NCBI RefSeq assembly: GCF_000801315.1
Contig: NZ_CP010054.1
Span: 3,410,001 to 3,474,000, forward strand
Direction of reading: 5' to 3'
DNA from: Hymenobacter sp. DG25B
Lineage (GTDB): Bacteria > Bacteroidota > Bacteroidia > Cytophagales > Hymenobacteraceae
DNA length: 64,000 bases
The notes below the pieces were generated by a model. The model searched no databases, was not told where the DNA came from, and was given only the letters and a program-made list of their open reading frames with translations. The translations under genes and the position numbers were made by a program. Below, piece by piece: positions 8,963-18,164 of the stretch (position 1 is the first letter of the stretch; every line of letters begins with the position of its first letter).

Positions 8963-9298
8963 ATGAGCCTGGATGTTACCGAAGTTCGAGTATATGTAGA
9001 GGAAGAGCCCGGCCACCGGCGCGAGGTGGTAGGCCCTACTGATATGGGCCTGAGCCTGATGGAGCTGCTGAAAGCCGATGGCTATGATATTCAGGCTACC
9101 TGCGGCGGAATGGCGCTGTGCGGTACCTGCCACGTGGAAGTGCTGGCTGGCCCGGAGCTGCCCGAGCCCGGCGACGATGAGCTGGCCATGCTGGAAAGCC
9201 TACCCGTAATGACGCAGGGCAGCCGCCTCTCCTGCCAGATACGCCTCAACGCCCGCCTGGATGGGCTGGTAGTGCGCCTTATGCCCCAGGGTACCTAA
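8963..9298 (+). CDS. 2Fe-2S ferredoxin, adrenodoxin/ISC type
   Basis: 111 residues. The cluster motif is Cys-x5-Cys-x2-Cys in TCGGMALCGTCHVEV (near residues 45-56) with the fourth Cys in RLSCQIRL near residue 94, the vertebrate-type/ISC ferredoxin spacing. GDDELAMLESLP is the acidic partner-binding region of this group. It is a small cytoplasmic electron carrier. The preceding gene is a ferredoxin-NADP reductase, so the two probably form an NADPH-to-ferredoxin chain. The acceptor is not encoded nearby; iron-sulfur cluster assembly is one possibility. Confidence 0.93.
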   Translation: MSLDVTEVRVYVEEEPGHRREVVGPTDMGLSLMELLKADGYDIQATCGGMALCGTCHVEVLAGPELPEPGDDELAMLESLPVMTQGSRLSCQIRLNARLDGLVVRLMPQGT

Positions 9299-9314
9299 GG
9301 TGCTTAACCACATC

Positions 9315-9363
9315 AGCCATAAAAAAGGCGCTACCGGGTTTCGGTAGCGCCTTTTTTATGGCT
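9315..9363. terminator. bidirectional terminator
   Basis: Perfect 22-base arms (9315-9336, 9342-9363) with a 5-base loop between the convergent ferredoxin and basic-protein genes; A6 and T6 tracts lie within the arms. Confidence 0.88.
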
Positions 9364-9372
9364 GGCGTATCC

Positions 9373-9870
9373 TTAGCGGCGGTGCCGGCGGGTCTTTTTC
9401 TTCTGAGCTAAGGCAGCGGCTTTCTTTCTGGCCGCGGCCTTGCGCGCCGCTGATGTTTTGTGGGAGGTTGCCTTGTGGCTGGTGCGGGTGGCGGACGCCG
9501 TACGCGCGCTGGTGCGCTTAGCAGTGCTGGCAGCAACCGGTTCTGCCACGAGCTTCTCCGGAACTTTAGCGGCTGCTTCGGCCTCCGCCTCCCGGGCGGT
9601 TTCTATGTTGCGGGCCGTCATACTGGGCGACGGTATGGCCACAGACTCCGCCTTGGAAACGGACTGCTTGCGGCGAACGGGCATCAGGAAATCCCGCTCT
9701 ACCCGCTCCCGGGCCGATAGTTTTTCTTCGCCCGGCAGGGCCGGTTTTACCGGCACGGCCACCTTGCCATCGTGGTCAATTGGGGGGGCTGGGGCCGCCT
9801 TTTTCTTACCCTGGGCAAACACTCCCGCACTGCTCAACAGCAGTCCGACTAGAAGGAAAATAGTGCGCAT
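9373..9870 (-). CDS. secreted protein with Lys/Ala/Arg-rich histone-H1-like tail
   Basis: 165 residues, unrecognised as a family. A signal peptide is clear (MRTIFLLVGLLLSSAGVFAQ). The middle has Pro-rich KKKAAPAPP and an acidic/Ala helix (ETAREAEAEAAAKVP). The last 50 residues are Thr/Ser/Ala with Lys/Arg (KRTSARTASATRTSHKATSH) ending KKKTRRHRR, like the tails of bacterial histone H1-like proteins, yet it appears exported. It might bind polyanions in the envelope, but that is inference. It lies downstream of the macroglobulin gene on the same strand, separated by a perfect hairpin. Confidence 0.7.
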   Translation of the reverse strand: MRTIFLLVGLLLSSAGVFAQGKKKAAPAPPIDHDGKVAVPVKPALPGEEKLSARERVERDFLMPVRRKQSVSKAESVAIPSPSMTARNIETAREAEAEAAAKVPEKLVAEPVAASTAKRTSARTASATRTSHKATSHKTSAARKAAARKKAAALAQKKKTRRHRR

Positions 9871-9942
9871 GTACTACTCTTTTCGGTGGACAGGGTGGCA
9901 AAAGTACCAGATCCTGAATCGAATAGCAAACCACACCCGCAC

Positions 9943-9976
9943 CCAAGCGCTGCAAAAGCCATTTTGCAGCGCTTGG
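9943..9976 (-). terminator. terminator of the alpha-2-macroglobulin gene
   Basis: Perfect 15-base arms (9943-9957, 9962-9976) with a 4-base loop, 35 bases past the stop codon on the minus strand. Confidence 0.75.
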
Positions 9977-10010
9977 ACCCCGATAACGAAATTAAAAATG
10001 CAATTTCACC

Positions 10011-13000
10011 CTACTTTCCTGCCATTGCCTGAATCTGCACCCGCGAGCCAGCCGAATGGCTGGTAAACTCCGGGGCGTACAGGCATTGCAGCTGCGAAAG
10101 ACCACCCGAAAAGTCACCGCTTTGGGCGGCCCGCAGGCGGTACTCAAAGGTGTGCGTGCCCTTCGGAAAAAACCCGATGAAGAAGTTGGTGGCCGCATCG
10201 CGGGGGCTTTCATAATACCCCAGGCCGGACTGGTAGCGGTAGCCCGAGGTCTGGCTGATGAGCTCCAGACCGGCGGCTCGCTGGTCTTTCAGATGCACGT
10301 ATTCCAGGTCGCGGTCGGAGCGCAGCACGAGGCGCACCACCAGCACGTCGCCTACACGCAGCGGCGTGGCGGCGGTGAGACGCTCCAGGGTGGGGCCGCC
10401 GGCCGTGCGCTGCTCGCGGAAGAGCTGGCGCTCCAGGCTCAGGGACGTGGCAGCCGGGGTTATCTTGTCTATCTGCTCGAAATACTGCCAGTAGAGCGCC
10501 CCCCAGGCTACGCCGGCATCGGTCTTCTGTACCGTTACCTTGCCCTGTGCGGGCTTGATTTGCGCTATGGGGAAGGAGGTTTTGTAGTAGCCGGTGCCGG
10601 CCTGCTGCGTGCCGGGCTTCACGGTCTCCCCTCCTACCGTTACCTGAATGGGTTTGGTCGGCTGGAGCCAGTCAGAGCCGCGCAGCAGCAGGGCGTAGCA
10701 GGCATCGGCGGTGGCCCGGGTGCTTTCCCAGTTCTGGGTTTGCTTCTGCTTCAGCAGCCACAGCTTCATTTCATCCACTGATTTCTGGTCGTTGCGCACT
10801 TCATCGAAGGCTTCGATAAGCGTGGCCTGGGTTTCGGTGGGCGCCTCGCGCCAGTAGTAGCCGCCGCGCACTTCTTTCCAGTACATGCCCAGTTCCGGGG
10901 AGTGCAGGGCATTTTCCGAAAGGGCCGTGAGAATATCCTTTACGGCTGCCGGCTGGCTTTTCTGCCGATGCAGGGCCAGGGCGGTCTGCGCCTGCAGGTA
11001 GCGCGTCTGCGCTTTCCAATAGGTAGCGGCCTGCTGTTGATAATAGGCTTCGGCGGGCTGGGCTGATTTAGCAACCGCCTGTTTCCGCCAGAAGCTGCGG
11101 GCATACAGCGCCTGAATCTGAATATCCGAAACATGCTGCTGCTTTAGGTCTACACCTTTCTGCTTGCGCAGCTCGTTGTAGTCGCGCTGCAGCTGTTCAT
11201 CGAGGTAGCGCAGGGCGTTTTCCAGCAACGGGCGGGCCTGGGCATCTTGCAGGGCATCAAAAGCGCCCAGCTTCTGCAGCTTCCCGAAGCCGGCAATAAT
11301 GAGCTGGGTGATGTACCGGTCATCGGGCATCTTCTCAAACCAGGGGAAGGAGCCGTTGGGATGCTGCATTTTGGCCAGCTTGGTGAGGGCCCGGGCAGTT
11401 TCTGCCTTCACGCGCGACTCGTCAAACAGCTCCGTCAGGCGGCGCATCCGCTCGGTTTCATTCTGCGCGTCGCGCACCCACGGGGTTTCCTGCAGCAGCA
11501 GGTTTTTGAGCTCCTGGTTTTGCTCCAACTTACTGGTGAGGGCAGTTTTGTCGCCGGCTTGCGCGGCACGCTTCCACTCTTCCAGCATGGTTTTCAGACG
11601 CGGGTTGCTTTGCAGGATCTTCGCGGCTATCAGGTTGGCATACAGGCGGCTGAACACCTGTTCGGAGCACTCGTAGGGGTACTCCATCAGGTACGGCAGG
11701 GACTGCACGGCATACCACGCGGGGTTTTCGGTCATTTCCAGCGTGAGCGAGTAATTCCGGCGCGTGGGCGACGTGGTACTGGTCAGCTTTTTCAACTCAA
11801 ACTCCCGCGTGGCCGGCCCTACAATAGGCAGTGGCAGGCTTTCGGTAACCAGCAACCGGTTAGGCAGCACCGGCAGTGTGTTTTCCTCGCCATCGGAATA
11901 GGTTTCTACCGGCTGCTTTTTGGATTTGCGCTTCGACTGTTTCGGGGCCTCCGTTTGGGCCACCACGCGGTAGGTTATGGCTTCCAGTGGCAGCTCGCCT
12001 TCGGCCGTTTCCGGGATTTGCAGCTCCCAGCCCACGGCGCTGCTTTGGTTGGCGCTGAGGGTGAACTTCTGCTGGGCGGCACCTTTCAGCAACTTACTGT
12101 CAATAGGCTGCTGGGTGCGGGCATCCAGCAGAAACAGCTGGGCGGTGCCGCTCATGGGTTGATCAGTGAGGTTGCTGAGCTTGGCGGTGAGGCGCAGCTG
12201 GTCGCCTTCCCGGAAGAAGCGCGGGGCATTGGGCGTTACCTGCAGCTGTTTCCGGGTAACCAGCTCGCGGCGCAGCAGGCCGGTATGCAGCTGCTGATCG
12301 TGGGCCAGGGCCAGCAGTTGCCAGCGCGTTACGGCTTCGGGCATCTGGAATTCCAGCACCATTTCGCCTTTGCTGTTGGTGCGCAGGTCAGGCAGCCAGA
12401 AGGCAGTTTCGCGGAAATCTTTGCGGGCTTGGATGGCGGATAGGTCAACCTTTGGCGCGGGCTTGGTGGCTTCCGCGCCCAGTCCTGTTACGACTACTTC
12501 ACTTAAGGCCTGCTTTGACATAGCCATATCCATAGCCGGAGCTGCCATGGCTTGCTGATTCATTCGGATTGAGACGTTTCCGCTAATTGTTACTTTAGTC
12601 TCGCGGCGAACCCCATATACTACCGCCCCTTCTTCTAAAAATCCCCACTGGTTTAGTTCGGGAAATGCAACTTCGCTCACGGAAATTCCTGGTTCCTGAC
12701 CAGCTAATAGTATTCTGGAATCCTCCACCTCAAACTGCCCATTCCATGCCAGCGTAGCCGGGAAATACGGCTTTGGAAATTCCAGCGGCATGAAGGAGTG
12801 CGGCCGGAAGACGTCCAGTGACTGATCATACAGGCTGGCCATCAGCTCTGCATCGGCGGGTTTGCCAGCGGCATTATGGATGGTAACGCGCCAGGTTTCC
12901 TTCTGGCCGGGTTGGAGCTTGTCGCGGAAGGTGGCAATGCTGAGCACCAGCGGCGCGGGCGGCGTGGCAACCTGCACCGGGGCCGTGTGGGTGTACAGGC

Positions 13001-16000
13001 GGTTGTCGCGCACCTGCGTGGCGTGCAGGTAGAGCTGGGTTTCGCCGAGGGCAGCCGGTACTGCTATTTCCACCAGGCGCTGCTCATAGGCGTTCAGCGT
13101 AAGCCACTCGTGGCGCAGGGTTTTGCCTTTGGCCTCGGCTTCCACCAGGATGCGGGCACCGGCCTCACTGCTCCCCACCAGAAAACGGGCCGTTTGTCCG
13201 GGTGCTACGCTGTCTTGCAGAGCAACAAACCAATCCGGGGTAGGAATTGACAGCTCTTTGGCCGTGGGTGAAAACAGCGTAAAAGCCCGCTCCGTTTTAG
13301 CCGGTGTGCCGGTGGTTGTGGTGGCCGTAGCCTCCAACACATAGCGGCCGGGCGCCTGCTGTTGCAGTTGGGTAGCCAGCGCCGTTAGCTGCGGAGTTTT
13401 TCCGGTATCGAAATCCTGAGTGAGTACCAGGGTGCGGGCCCAGGTGCTGTCGTTGTCTTCCTGGCCGTAAGCATCCAGGGGGAACTGCCGCTTGAACTCC
13501 TCCCGGCTCAGGGCTTCGCGCTCGGGCCGCTCCCAGAGGCGGGGGCGCAGGGCACGGGCGGGCGGGGTGAGGCGGTAGAGGCGCAGCTGGCCGCGCGCGG
13601 GTTGCGGCTCGCCGGCCGCATTGGTGCTGAAGAGCTGCAGGGCCGGCAGTTGGTCGCGGTTCAGCAGTTCCGGTATTTCTAAGCGCAGGTTGAGGGCTGT
13701 GGTACCCAGGCTCACGTTTTGCTGGCCGGTGCGGGTTTCGCCGGCGGCATCCGTCACATCAGCCGTTACCTCAAAAATATAGCCCGGCCCCCAGCCGCCA
13801 CGCCCGCGCCGCATTTCTTCATCGGCCTGAGCGAGGAACGTAACGGCAAAACCGCCGGCTGAGTCGGTCTGAGTGGTGCCGTTCAGGATTTCTATTTCTC
13901 CGCCCCTACCGGGACCAGGGTAGCCAATTTTTCCCCGGCCACTGGCATACGGCATATACAGCGGCCACACCGTGCGGCGCACCACGCGGTACTGCACCGT
14001 GCCGCCATCAATGGGCTGGCCGGCATAGGCGGTGGCTTTGCCGCGCACGGTCACTTGCTTGTCCAATACGGGCGTGCCGCGTACCGGCTCAAACGTGACC
14101 TGGAACGTGGGGCGCTTGTAGTCTTCTACCGCGAAGCTCACGCCGCCATGGTCGGTCTGCAGGCTCATGTCGCCATTCAGCAGGCTCGTGGGCAACACCA
14201 GCGAGCTGTTAAAGGAGCCAAAGTCGGAGGTGGTGAAGGACAGGGTTTTTACCGTCTGGCCATTCACATCGACCAAGCGTACGGAAATGGATTGTTTGGT
14301 CAGAAGTCGGGCTTTGCCAGCCAGGCTTTCAGTCAGGATCCCTTTGAAATAGAGTGTCTGGCCGGGGCGGTAGATGGCGCGGTCGGTGTACAGAAAAGTG
14401 CGACGCTCGGGCTGTTCGGCTTCGGACGTGCGCTGCCGGCGCGGGCCATAGTAGCCGCCTTCGGTTACCAGTAGGGAGTCGGGACCCTGGGAAAGCAGAA
14501 CCGCCTGTAGCTGGATATTTTGTTCGGTGGTCGAGCCTATCGGGAGCTGGGTCTGACCCTCCGCGTTGGTGGTTTGCACCTCGCCGCGGCGCTGTTTGTA
14601 TGTGCGGCTTGGCTGATCGTAATACTGAAAGAAGGGCAGCGCTTTTACGCCGGCCAGCGGTTGGCCGCTTTGCCGGTGCAGCATCAGCAGCTCGGGGCCG
14701 TCCTGGGTTGCGGCGGCGCGGCGCACCTGGCTTAGTTCGCTCACACTTACCTCTGCGGTGGCCGTAGTTACGCTGGGGCGGGTTTTGGCAGGATCTTCCG
14801 ACGCCGTGCTGACGATAATCAGATAGCGCCCGAGGGGCAGGGCTACGCCGGCCTGCTGCACGGAGTGGCTTTTATAGTCCGGCGTGCCAAGCACATTCAG
14901 GGGCCAGACTGCGGCTGGCTTGCCGGCCAGCACACGGGCATAGCGCTTCTGCAAGGGCTGTTCTTCGCCTCTATTATTAACTTCCAGCCGGCGCGTGGCC
15001 TGCGCGGTACTGATGCGGTAAGCCCGCGCATACAGCTTCATCACGTTGCGCACGTCCAGCTTCAGCAGCCAGGGCTGGTTGGGTAGCAATACTTCTTCGG
15101 TGGTGAATTGCAGCTCCACGGCTTCCACACGCTGCCGAATGGCTTTTGCCTGCTGAGCGCCCCGGGATTTAGGGAAACGCTTTTCCACCTCCAGGGCCAC
15201 TTCCCGGGCTTTGGCGGGCTGGGTTTCTTCCAGCTGATCCGCCAACTCGGCCAGAAACTCGGTGCTGATAGGCAGCGTCTGATACGTGCGGGCTTCCCTG
15301 GCCAGCGCGGCCTGATACAGCGAATCCTCTTTCGCCATTTCGGCGTGCTCCTTCACAAAGGCTAGCCGCTTACGGTCCACGTCGGCCAGGGCTGCCAGGT
15401 TTTTAGCATCCTGCAGACGGAAGGCGGTGAGCTGCTGTAGTGCCTGCAGGGCATGAAATTGGCCGTTGAGCGAATCGGCTTTAGGAGCGGTGAGTTTGAG
15501 TTGGGCAAACTCGGCGGCCGGGCCAAACAGCGCGGTTTGTTTCAGCTGAAACTGGGCAGCGGGGCGCGTAATGTAGTATTCGTCGTTGCTCAGGCCATCT
15601 ACGGCGCGATGGGCCAGCAGGTCATAGAGCGTGGGGTGCAGGGCGCGACCTTCAGCATCGCCGCCGCGAATGGCGTAGCCCAATTGCGCTAACAGAAGCT
15701 GTTGCTGACGCTGCGGCTCATCGGCTAAGGAAGCTTTGTAGTGCTGTACCACAGCACTGCCGAGGCGGGCGGCATCCCAGGTGCGCAGGTCGGCGGCGCT
15801 GGTATCGATGGGAGTTGCGTTCTGGCCCGCGCCCTGGGTGCGGTCGTAGAGTTGGTAGCGGTGCTCCTGGTAATAAGTGGCATAAAGCTGCGCCAGCAGA
15901 CTATGCAGGATGGGCCGGGCGGGAAATTTGGCCTGCTGCAAATCGGCTTCTACCAGCGCAATGGCTTTCACATCCGCCTCTTCTTCTTTGGCTTCCAGCA

Positions 16001-16232
16001 GGCGCAGCTTGTAGAGCAGGGCGCGCAGATATTCGGGCGTATCCTGCTTTTGGCGGGCCTGCTGATAGATTTCCTCCACCAGCTTTTTGGCGGAGGCGGT
16101 CTGGTCTTTCGCCAGCAGGGCATCTATCTGCTTCCATTTTTTGGGGTTGGGGCCCGCGGGTGGCGTGGGCGCGGAAGAACCACTGGAAAAGAGCATCAGC
16201 AGAAGAAAACAGACAAACAAACAGGCACGCAT
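10011..16232 (-). CDS. alpha-2-macroglobulin family protein with thioester motif
   Basis: 2073 residues, the longest gene here. A signal peptide (MRACLFVCFLLLMLFSSGSS) without a lipobox Cys suggests a periplasmic or surface protein. The N-terminal 350 residues are helical and TPR-like. Macroglobulin marks follow: AIYRPGQTLYFKG near 620, the A2M block RETAFWLPDLRTNSKGEM near 1280, and thioester YPYECSEQVF with Cys1522, then an alpha-helical toroid and a C-terminal MG domain (YVHLKDQRAAGLE). Bacterial A2Ms trap proteases by covalent thioester linkage. Odd: near residue 1244 it contains SEVVVTGLG, as in SusC plug domains, in a stretch (12520-12740) with lower GC than its flanks. No penicillin-binding partner is adjacent. 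Confidence 0.93.
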   Translation of the reverse strand: MRACLFVCFLLLMLFSSGSSAPTPPAGPNPKKWKQIDALLAKDQTASAKKLVEEIYQQARQKQDTPEYLRALLYKLRLLEAKEEEADVKAIALVEADLQQAKFPARPILHSLLAQLYATYYQEHRYQLYDRTQGAGQNATPIDTSAADLRTWDAARLGSAVVQHYKASLADEPQRQQQLLLAQLGYAIRGGDAEGRALHPTLYDLLAHRAVDGLSNDEYYITRPAAQFQLKQTALFGPAAEFAQLKLTAPKADSLNGQFHALQALQQLTAFRLQDAKNLAALADVDRKRLAFVKEHAEMAKEDSLYQAALAREARTYQTLPISTEFLAELADQLEETQPAKAREVALEVEKRFPKSRGAQQAKAIRQRVEAVELQFTTEEVLLPNQPWLLKLDVRNVMKLYARAYRISTAQATRRLEVNNRGEEQPLQKRYARVLAGKPAAVWPLNVLGTPDYKSHSVQQAGVALPLGRYLIIVSTASEDPAKTRPSVTTATAEVSVSELSQVRRAAATQDGPELLMLHRQSGQPLAGVKALPFFQYYDQPSRTYKQRRGEVQTTNAEGQTQLPIGSTTEQNIQLQAVLLSQGPDSLLVTEGGYYGPRRQRTSEAEQPERRTFLYTDRAIYRPGQTLYFKGILTESLAGKARLLTKQSISVRLVDVNGQTVKTLSFTTSDFGSFNSSLVLPTSLLNGDMSLQTDHGGVSFAVEDYKRPTFQVTFEPVRGTPVLDKQVTVRGKATAYAGQPIDGGTVQYRVVRRTVWPLYMPYASGRGKIGYPGPGRGGEIEILNGTTQTDSAGGFAVTFLAQADEEMRRGRGGWGPGYIFEVTADVTDAAGETRTGQQNVSLGTTALNLRLEIPELLNRDQLPALQLFSTNAAGEPQPARGQLRLYRLTPPARALRPRLWERPEREALSREEFKRQFPLDAYGQEDNDSTWARTLVLTQDFDTGKTPQLTALATQLQQQAPGRYVLEATATTTTGTPAKTERAFTLFSPTAKELSIPTPDWFVALQDSVAPGQTARFLVGSSEAGARILVEAEAKGKTLRHEWLTLNAYEQRLVEIAVPAALGETQLYLHATQVRDNRLYTHTAPVQVATPPAPLVLSIATFRDKLQPGQKETWRVTIHNAAGKPADAELMASLYDQSLDVFRPHSFMPLEFPKPYFPATLAWNGQFEVEDSRILLAGQEPGISVSEVAFPELNQWGFLEEGAVVYGVRRETKVTISGNVSIRMNQQAMAAPAMDMAMSKQALSEVVVTGLGAEATKPAPKVDLSAIQARKDFRETAFWLPDLRTNSKGEMVLEFQMPEAVTRWQLLALAHDQQLHTGLLRRELVTRKQLQVTPNAPRFFREGDQLRLTAKLSNLTDQPMSGTAQLFLLDARTQQPIDSKLLKGAAQQKFTLSANQSSAVGWELQIPETAEGELPLEAITYRVVAQTEAPKQSKRKSKKQPVETYSDGEENTLPVLPNRLLVTESLPLPIVGPATREFELKKLTSTTSPTRRNYSLTLEMTENPAWYAVQSLPYLMEYPYECSEQVFSRLYANLIAAKILQSNPRLKTMLEEWKRAAQAGDKTALTSKLEQNQELKNLLLQETPWVRDAQNETERMRRLTELFDESRVKAETARALTKLAKMQHPNGSFPWFEKMPDDRYITQLIIAGFGKLQKLGAFDALQDAQARPLLENALRYLDEQLQRDYNELRKQKGVDLKQQHVSDIQIQALYARSFWRKQAVAKSAQPAEAYYQQQAATYWKAQTRYLQAQTALALHRQKSQPAAVKDILTALSENALHSPELGMYWKEVRGGYYWREAPTETQATLIEAFDEVRNDQKSVDEMKLWLLKQKQTQNWESTRATADACYALLLRGSDWLQPTKPIQVTVGGETVKPGTQQAGTGYYKTSFPIAQIKPAQGKVTVQKTDAGVAWGALYWQYFEQIDKITPAATSLSLERQLFREQRTAGGPTLERLTAATPLRVGDVLVVRLVLRSDRDLEYVHLKDQRAAGLELISQTSGYRYQSGLGYYESPRDAATNFFIGFFPKGTHTFEYRLRAAQSGDFSGGLSQLQCLYAPEFTSHSAGSRVQIQAMAGK

Positions 16233-16290
16233 AAGCCAGGCTCAGGAGGAAGGAAAGGAGGTAACTACTCTATAGATGCACTTGCCCGGC

Positions 16291-16326
16291 CAAAAGCTTA
16301 CGGCCCTGCTGATTTTTTTCTACAAA
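16291..16326 (-). promoter_or_regulatory. possible promoter of the macroglobulin gene
   Basis: On the minus strand TTTG (16323-16326) is followed after 22 bases by TAAGCTTTTG (16291-16300), a near match to the Bacteroidota -33/-7 pattern. Confidence 0.3.
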
Positions 16327-16418
16327 GCAGAATCCGGCGTCCGATTCCGGGTTGGCGGCCCGCTCATTTCAATACCCAATTAAAAAGTTGCTGGCGGAAA
16401 GTGGCGGCTGCTTTCAGT

Positions 16419-16456
16419 AAAAAAGCCCGGCGCTGGTAGCAGCGCCGGGCTTTTTT
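16419..16456 (-). terminator. terminator of the DinB gene
   Basis: Perfect 16-base arms (16419-16434, 16441-16456) with a 6-base loop. The A/T tract abuts the stop codon at 16457-16459 directly. Confidence 0.85.
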
Positions 16457-17068
16457 TTATTCTGTATCGGCGGGGGTTTCTCGGGCCGGTGTGGCGGATG
16501 TCCGGCCGTCGAGCACCCGCTCGGCCTGGGCCAGGTGGCGCTCCAGGTGTACCACCAGGAACTCCAGCTGGTCGGTGAGGCGCAGGCGCAGCAGGGGAAT
16601 AATGGGGTTGGGAATACGCACGCGGTTGGCATTTACCTCGCGGGCTACTTCAATAATGCGCAGCAGCTCATCCAGCTGGCGGCCAAACACCTCCACTACC
16701 GTGCGCGGCAGGCGGCTGCCGCTGGGGGCATATTTCTGGGGCGATGTCAGGGCTTTTACACTAGCCGGGGTGCGCATGGCTTCGGTCAGCTTATTACCAA
16801 TGAAGCCGCGCTTTACCAGGTCGGTGGGCTTGCTGCCGCGCTGCCGCGCCAGGCGTAGCCGGCGCATCATGTCCGGCAGGTAGTGCCCGCCAATGATGTT
16901 TAAATGCTCCAGGCACTGGCCCACGCTCCATTTTCCCGGCCCGGGGCGCATGTTCAGCTCCTGCACATCCAGCGGACGAAAGCGCTGGTTATTGATGGTG
17001 CGGGCACGCTGCACCACTTGCTCCAGGTGTGCCAGAAAGTCTGCGGTTCGGGTGGGAGTAGCGTCCAT
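16457..17068 (-). CDS. DinB-family (DinB_2) four-helix protein
   Basis: 203 residues. The DinB_2 signature GKWSVGQCLEHLN lies near residue 47 with the following metal His in GGHYLPDM, and the second His pair is probably in FLVVHLERHLAQ near 175. Members are four-helix-bundle metalloproteins; some act in bacillithiol-type thiol transfer or damage response, but the role of this one is unknown. No signal peptide, so cytoplasmic. It is transcribed alone toward the macroglobulin promoter and closed by a strong terminator. Confidence 0.85.
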   Translation of the reverse strand: MDATPTRTADFLAHLEQVVQRARTINNQRFRPLDVQELNMRPGPGKWSVGQCLEHLNIIGGHYLPDMMRRLRLARQRGSKPTDLVKRGFIGNKLTEAMRTPASVKALTSPQKYAPSGSRLPRTVVEVFGRQLDELLRIIEVAREVNANRVRIPNPIIPLLRLRLTDQLEFLVVHLERHLAQAERVLDGRTSATPARETPADTE

Positions 17069-17243
17069 ACAAGTATTACCTAGGTGGTGCCAAGGTACAC
17101 TACTCGGGGCGTTTGGCCAACCTAAGCCTAGACGATAGGCGCAAATAGATGCCGAAAAAGTACTTATAGCTAAATTCCACTGGCCGCATCCCGCAAAATA
17201 TCCAACCCTTCCATTCTATAATGCAGTTGCTTATATTTAGCCT

Positions 17244-17957
17244 ATGTCGGAAGCTACTTTACCTCTGCCTTGCCTTATTATAGCGGCTGATGCCTTATTG
17301 GCGCAGCAAGCCGAGGGTTTTCTCGCTACTTCTCCTTCGCTCCAATGCCTGGGCAGCTATTCCTCCCTGGCCGCTGCCCAGGCCCAAGCGGGCCCGCCTC
17401 CCGCCCTTGTAGTGCTGGACGAAGCCACTTTGCTACAGCAACCGGACTTTACCCTGGGAGCCTGGCCTGAGCCGCCGGTTGTAATTTTGTTGGCGCAAGT
17501 GCCGGATCAGGCGCGGCCCCTGCCCTGGCCCGTGGCCGATGCCATTGAAAAGCCGCTGCACTTCCCTCGCTTTTTGAAAGCCACGCAAAAGGCGCTGGAA
17601 ATGCGGCTGCAACCGGTCTTTCAATCGTTGCCCACGCCCAACAACAACGATTTTATCGTTATTAAGCAAGGAAAGCAGTTGCTGGAAGTGGTATTTGATG
17701 AGGTGCGCTACGTGGAGGCCCTCAGCGACTATGTCCATATTATCACGGGGCAGCGCAAAATACTGGTGCATGGCACCATGCGGGCCATGGAGCAGCGTTT
17801 TCCCAATCCGCTCTTTCTCCGGGTGCACCGCTCCTATATTATCAATACCAAATGGGTACAGGGCCTGGAGAGAAATACCATTACCATCACGCATAAGCAG
17901 ATTCCCATTGGCAGCACGTACCTCAAGCGTGTGCGGCATGAGTTAGGTGCGCTGTAA
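17244..17957 (+). CDS. LytTR-type response regulator with degenerate receiver
   Basis: 237 residues. The N-terminal 120 residues look like a receiver domain: ALVVLDEATL keeps a candidate phospho-Asp and DAIEKPLHFPRF keeps the conserved Lys, but the acidic pair near the N-terminus is reduced to one Asp (LIIADALL) and the usual Thr/Ser before beta-5 is lost (VVILLAQ). The C-terminus is a LytTR DNA-binding domain (VRYVEALSDYVHIIT, FLRVHRSYIIN, IPIGSTYLKRVR). No histidine kinase is adjacent, so it is an orphan. A 200-base AT-rich intergenic region follows it. Confidence 0.88.
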   Translation: MSEATLPLPCLIIAADALLAQQAEGFLATSPSLQCLGSYSSLAAAQAQAGPPPALVVLDEATLLQQPDFTLGAWPEPPVVILLAQVPDQARPLPWPVADAIEKPLHFPRFLKATQKALEMRLQPVFQSLPTPNNNDFIVIKQGKQLLEVVFDEVRYVEALSDYVHIITGQRKILVHGTMRAMEQRFPNPLFLRVHRSYIINTKWVQGLERNTITITHKQIPIGSTYLKRVRHELGAL

Positions 17958-18164
17958 GCTTCACTTTTCCGGTGGCTGGGGGATTTGAGTTGGGAAGTTA
18001 TTGCATCAGTATTATAGCACACCATTTCCTGACATAATTCGATTTTCTTTGATAAAGCATATTTATAATTAGACTCAGATAAATAATTTTAATAATAATG
18101 TACTTTATATATATTTATTTGCTTTATTTGTTCGTCCTGTACTACTACTAACTACCCTATTGTC

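Noticed and set aside
10011..16232. Possibility that the macroglobulin is a TonB-dependent receptor
   Set aside because: Only the VVVTG-like segment fits; there is no beta-barrel and the A2M and thioester motifs are complete.
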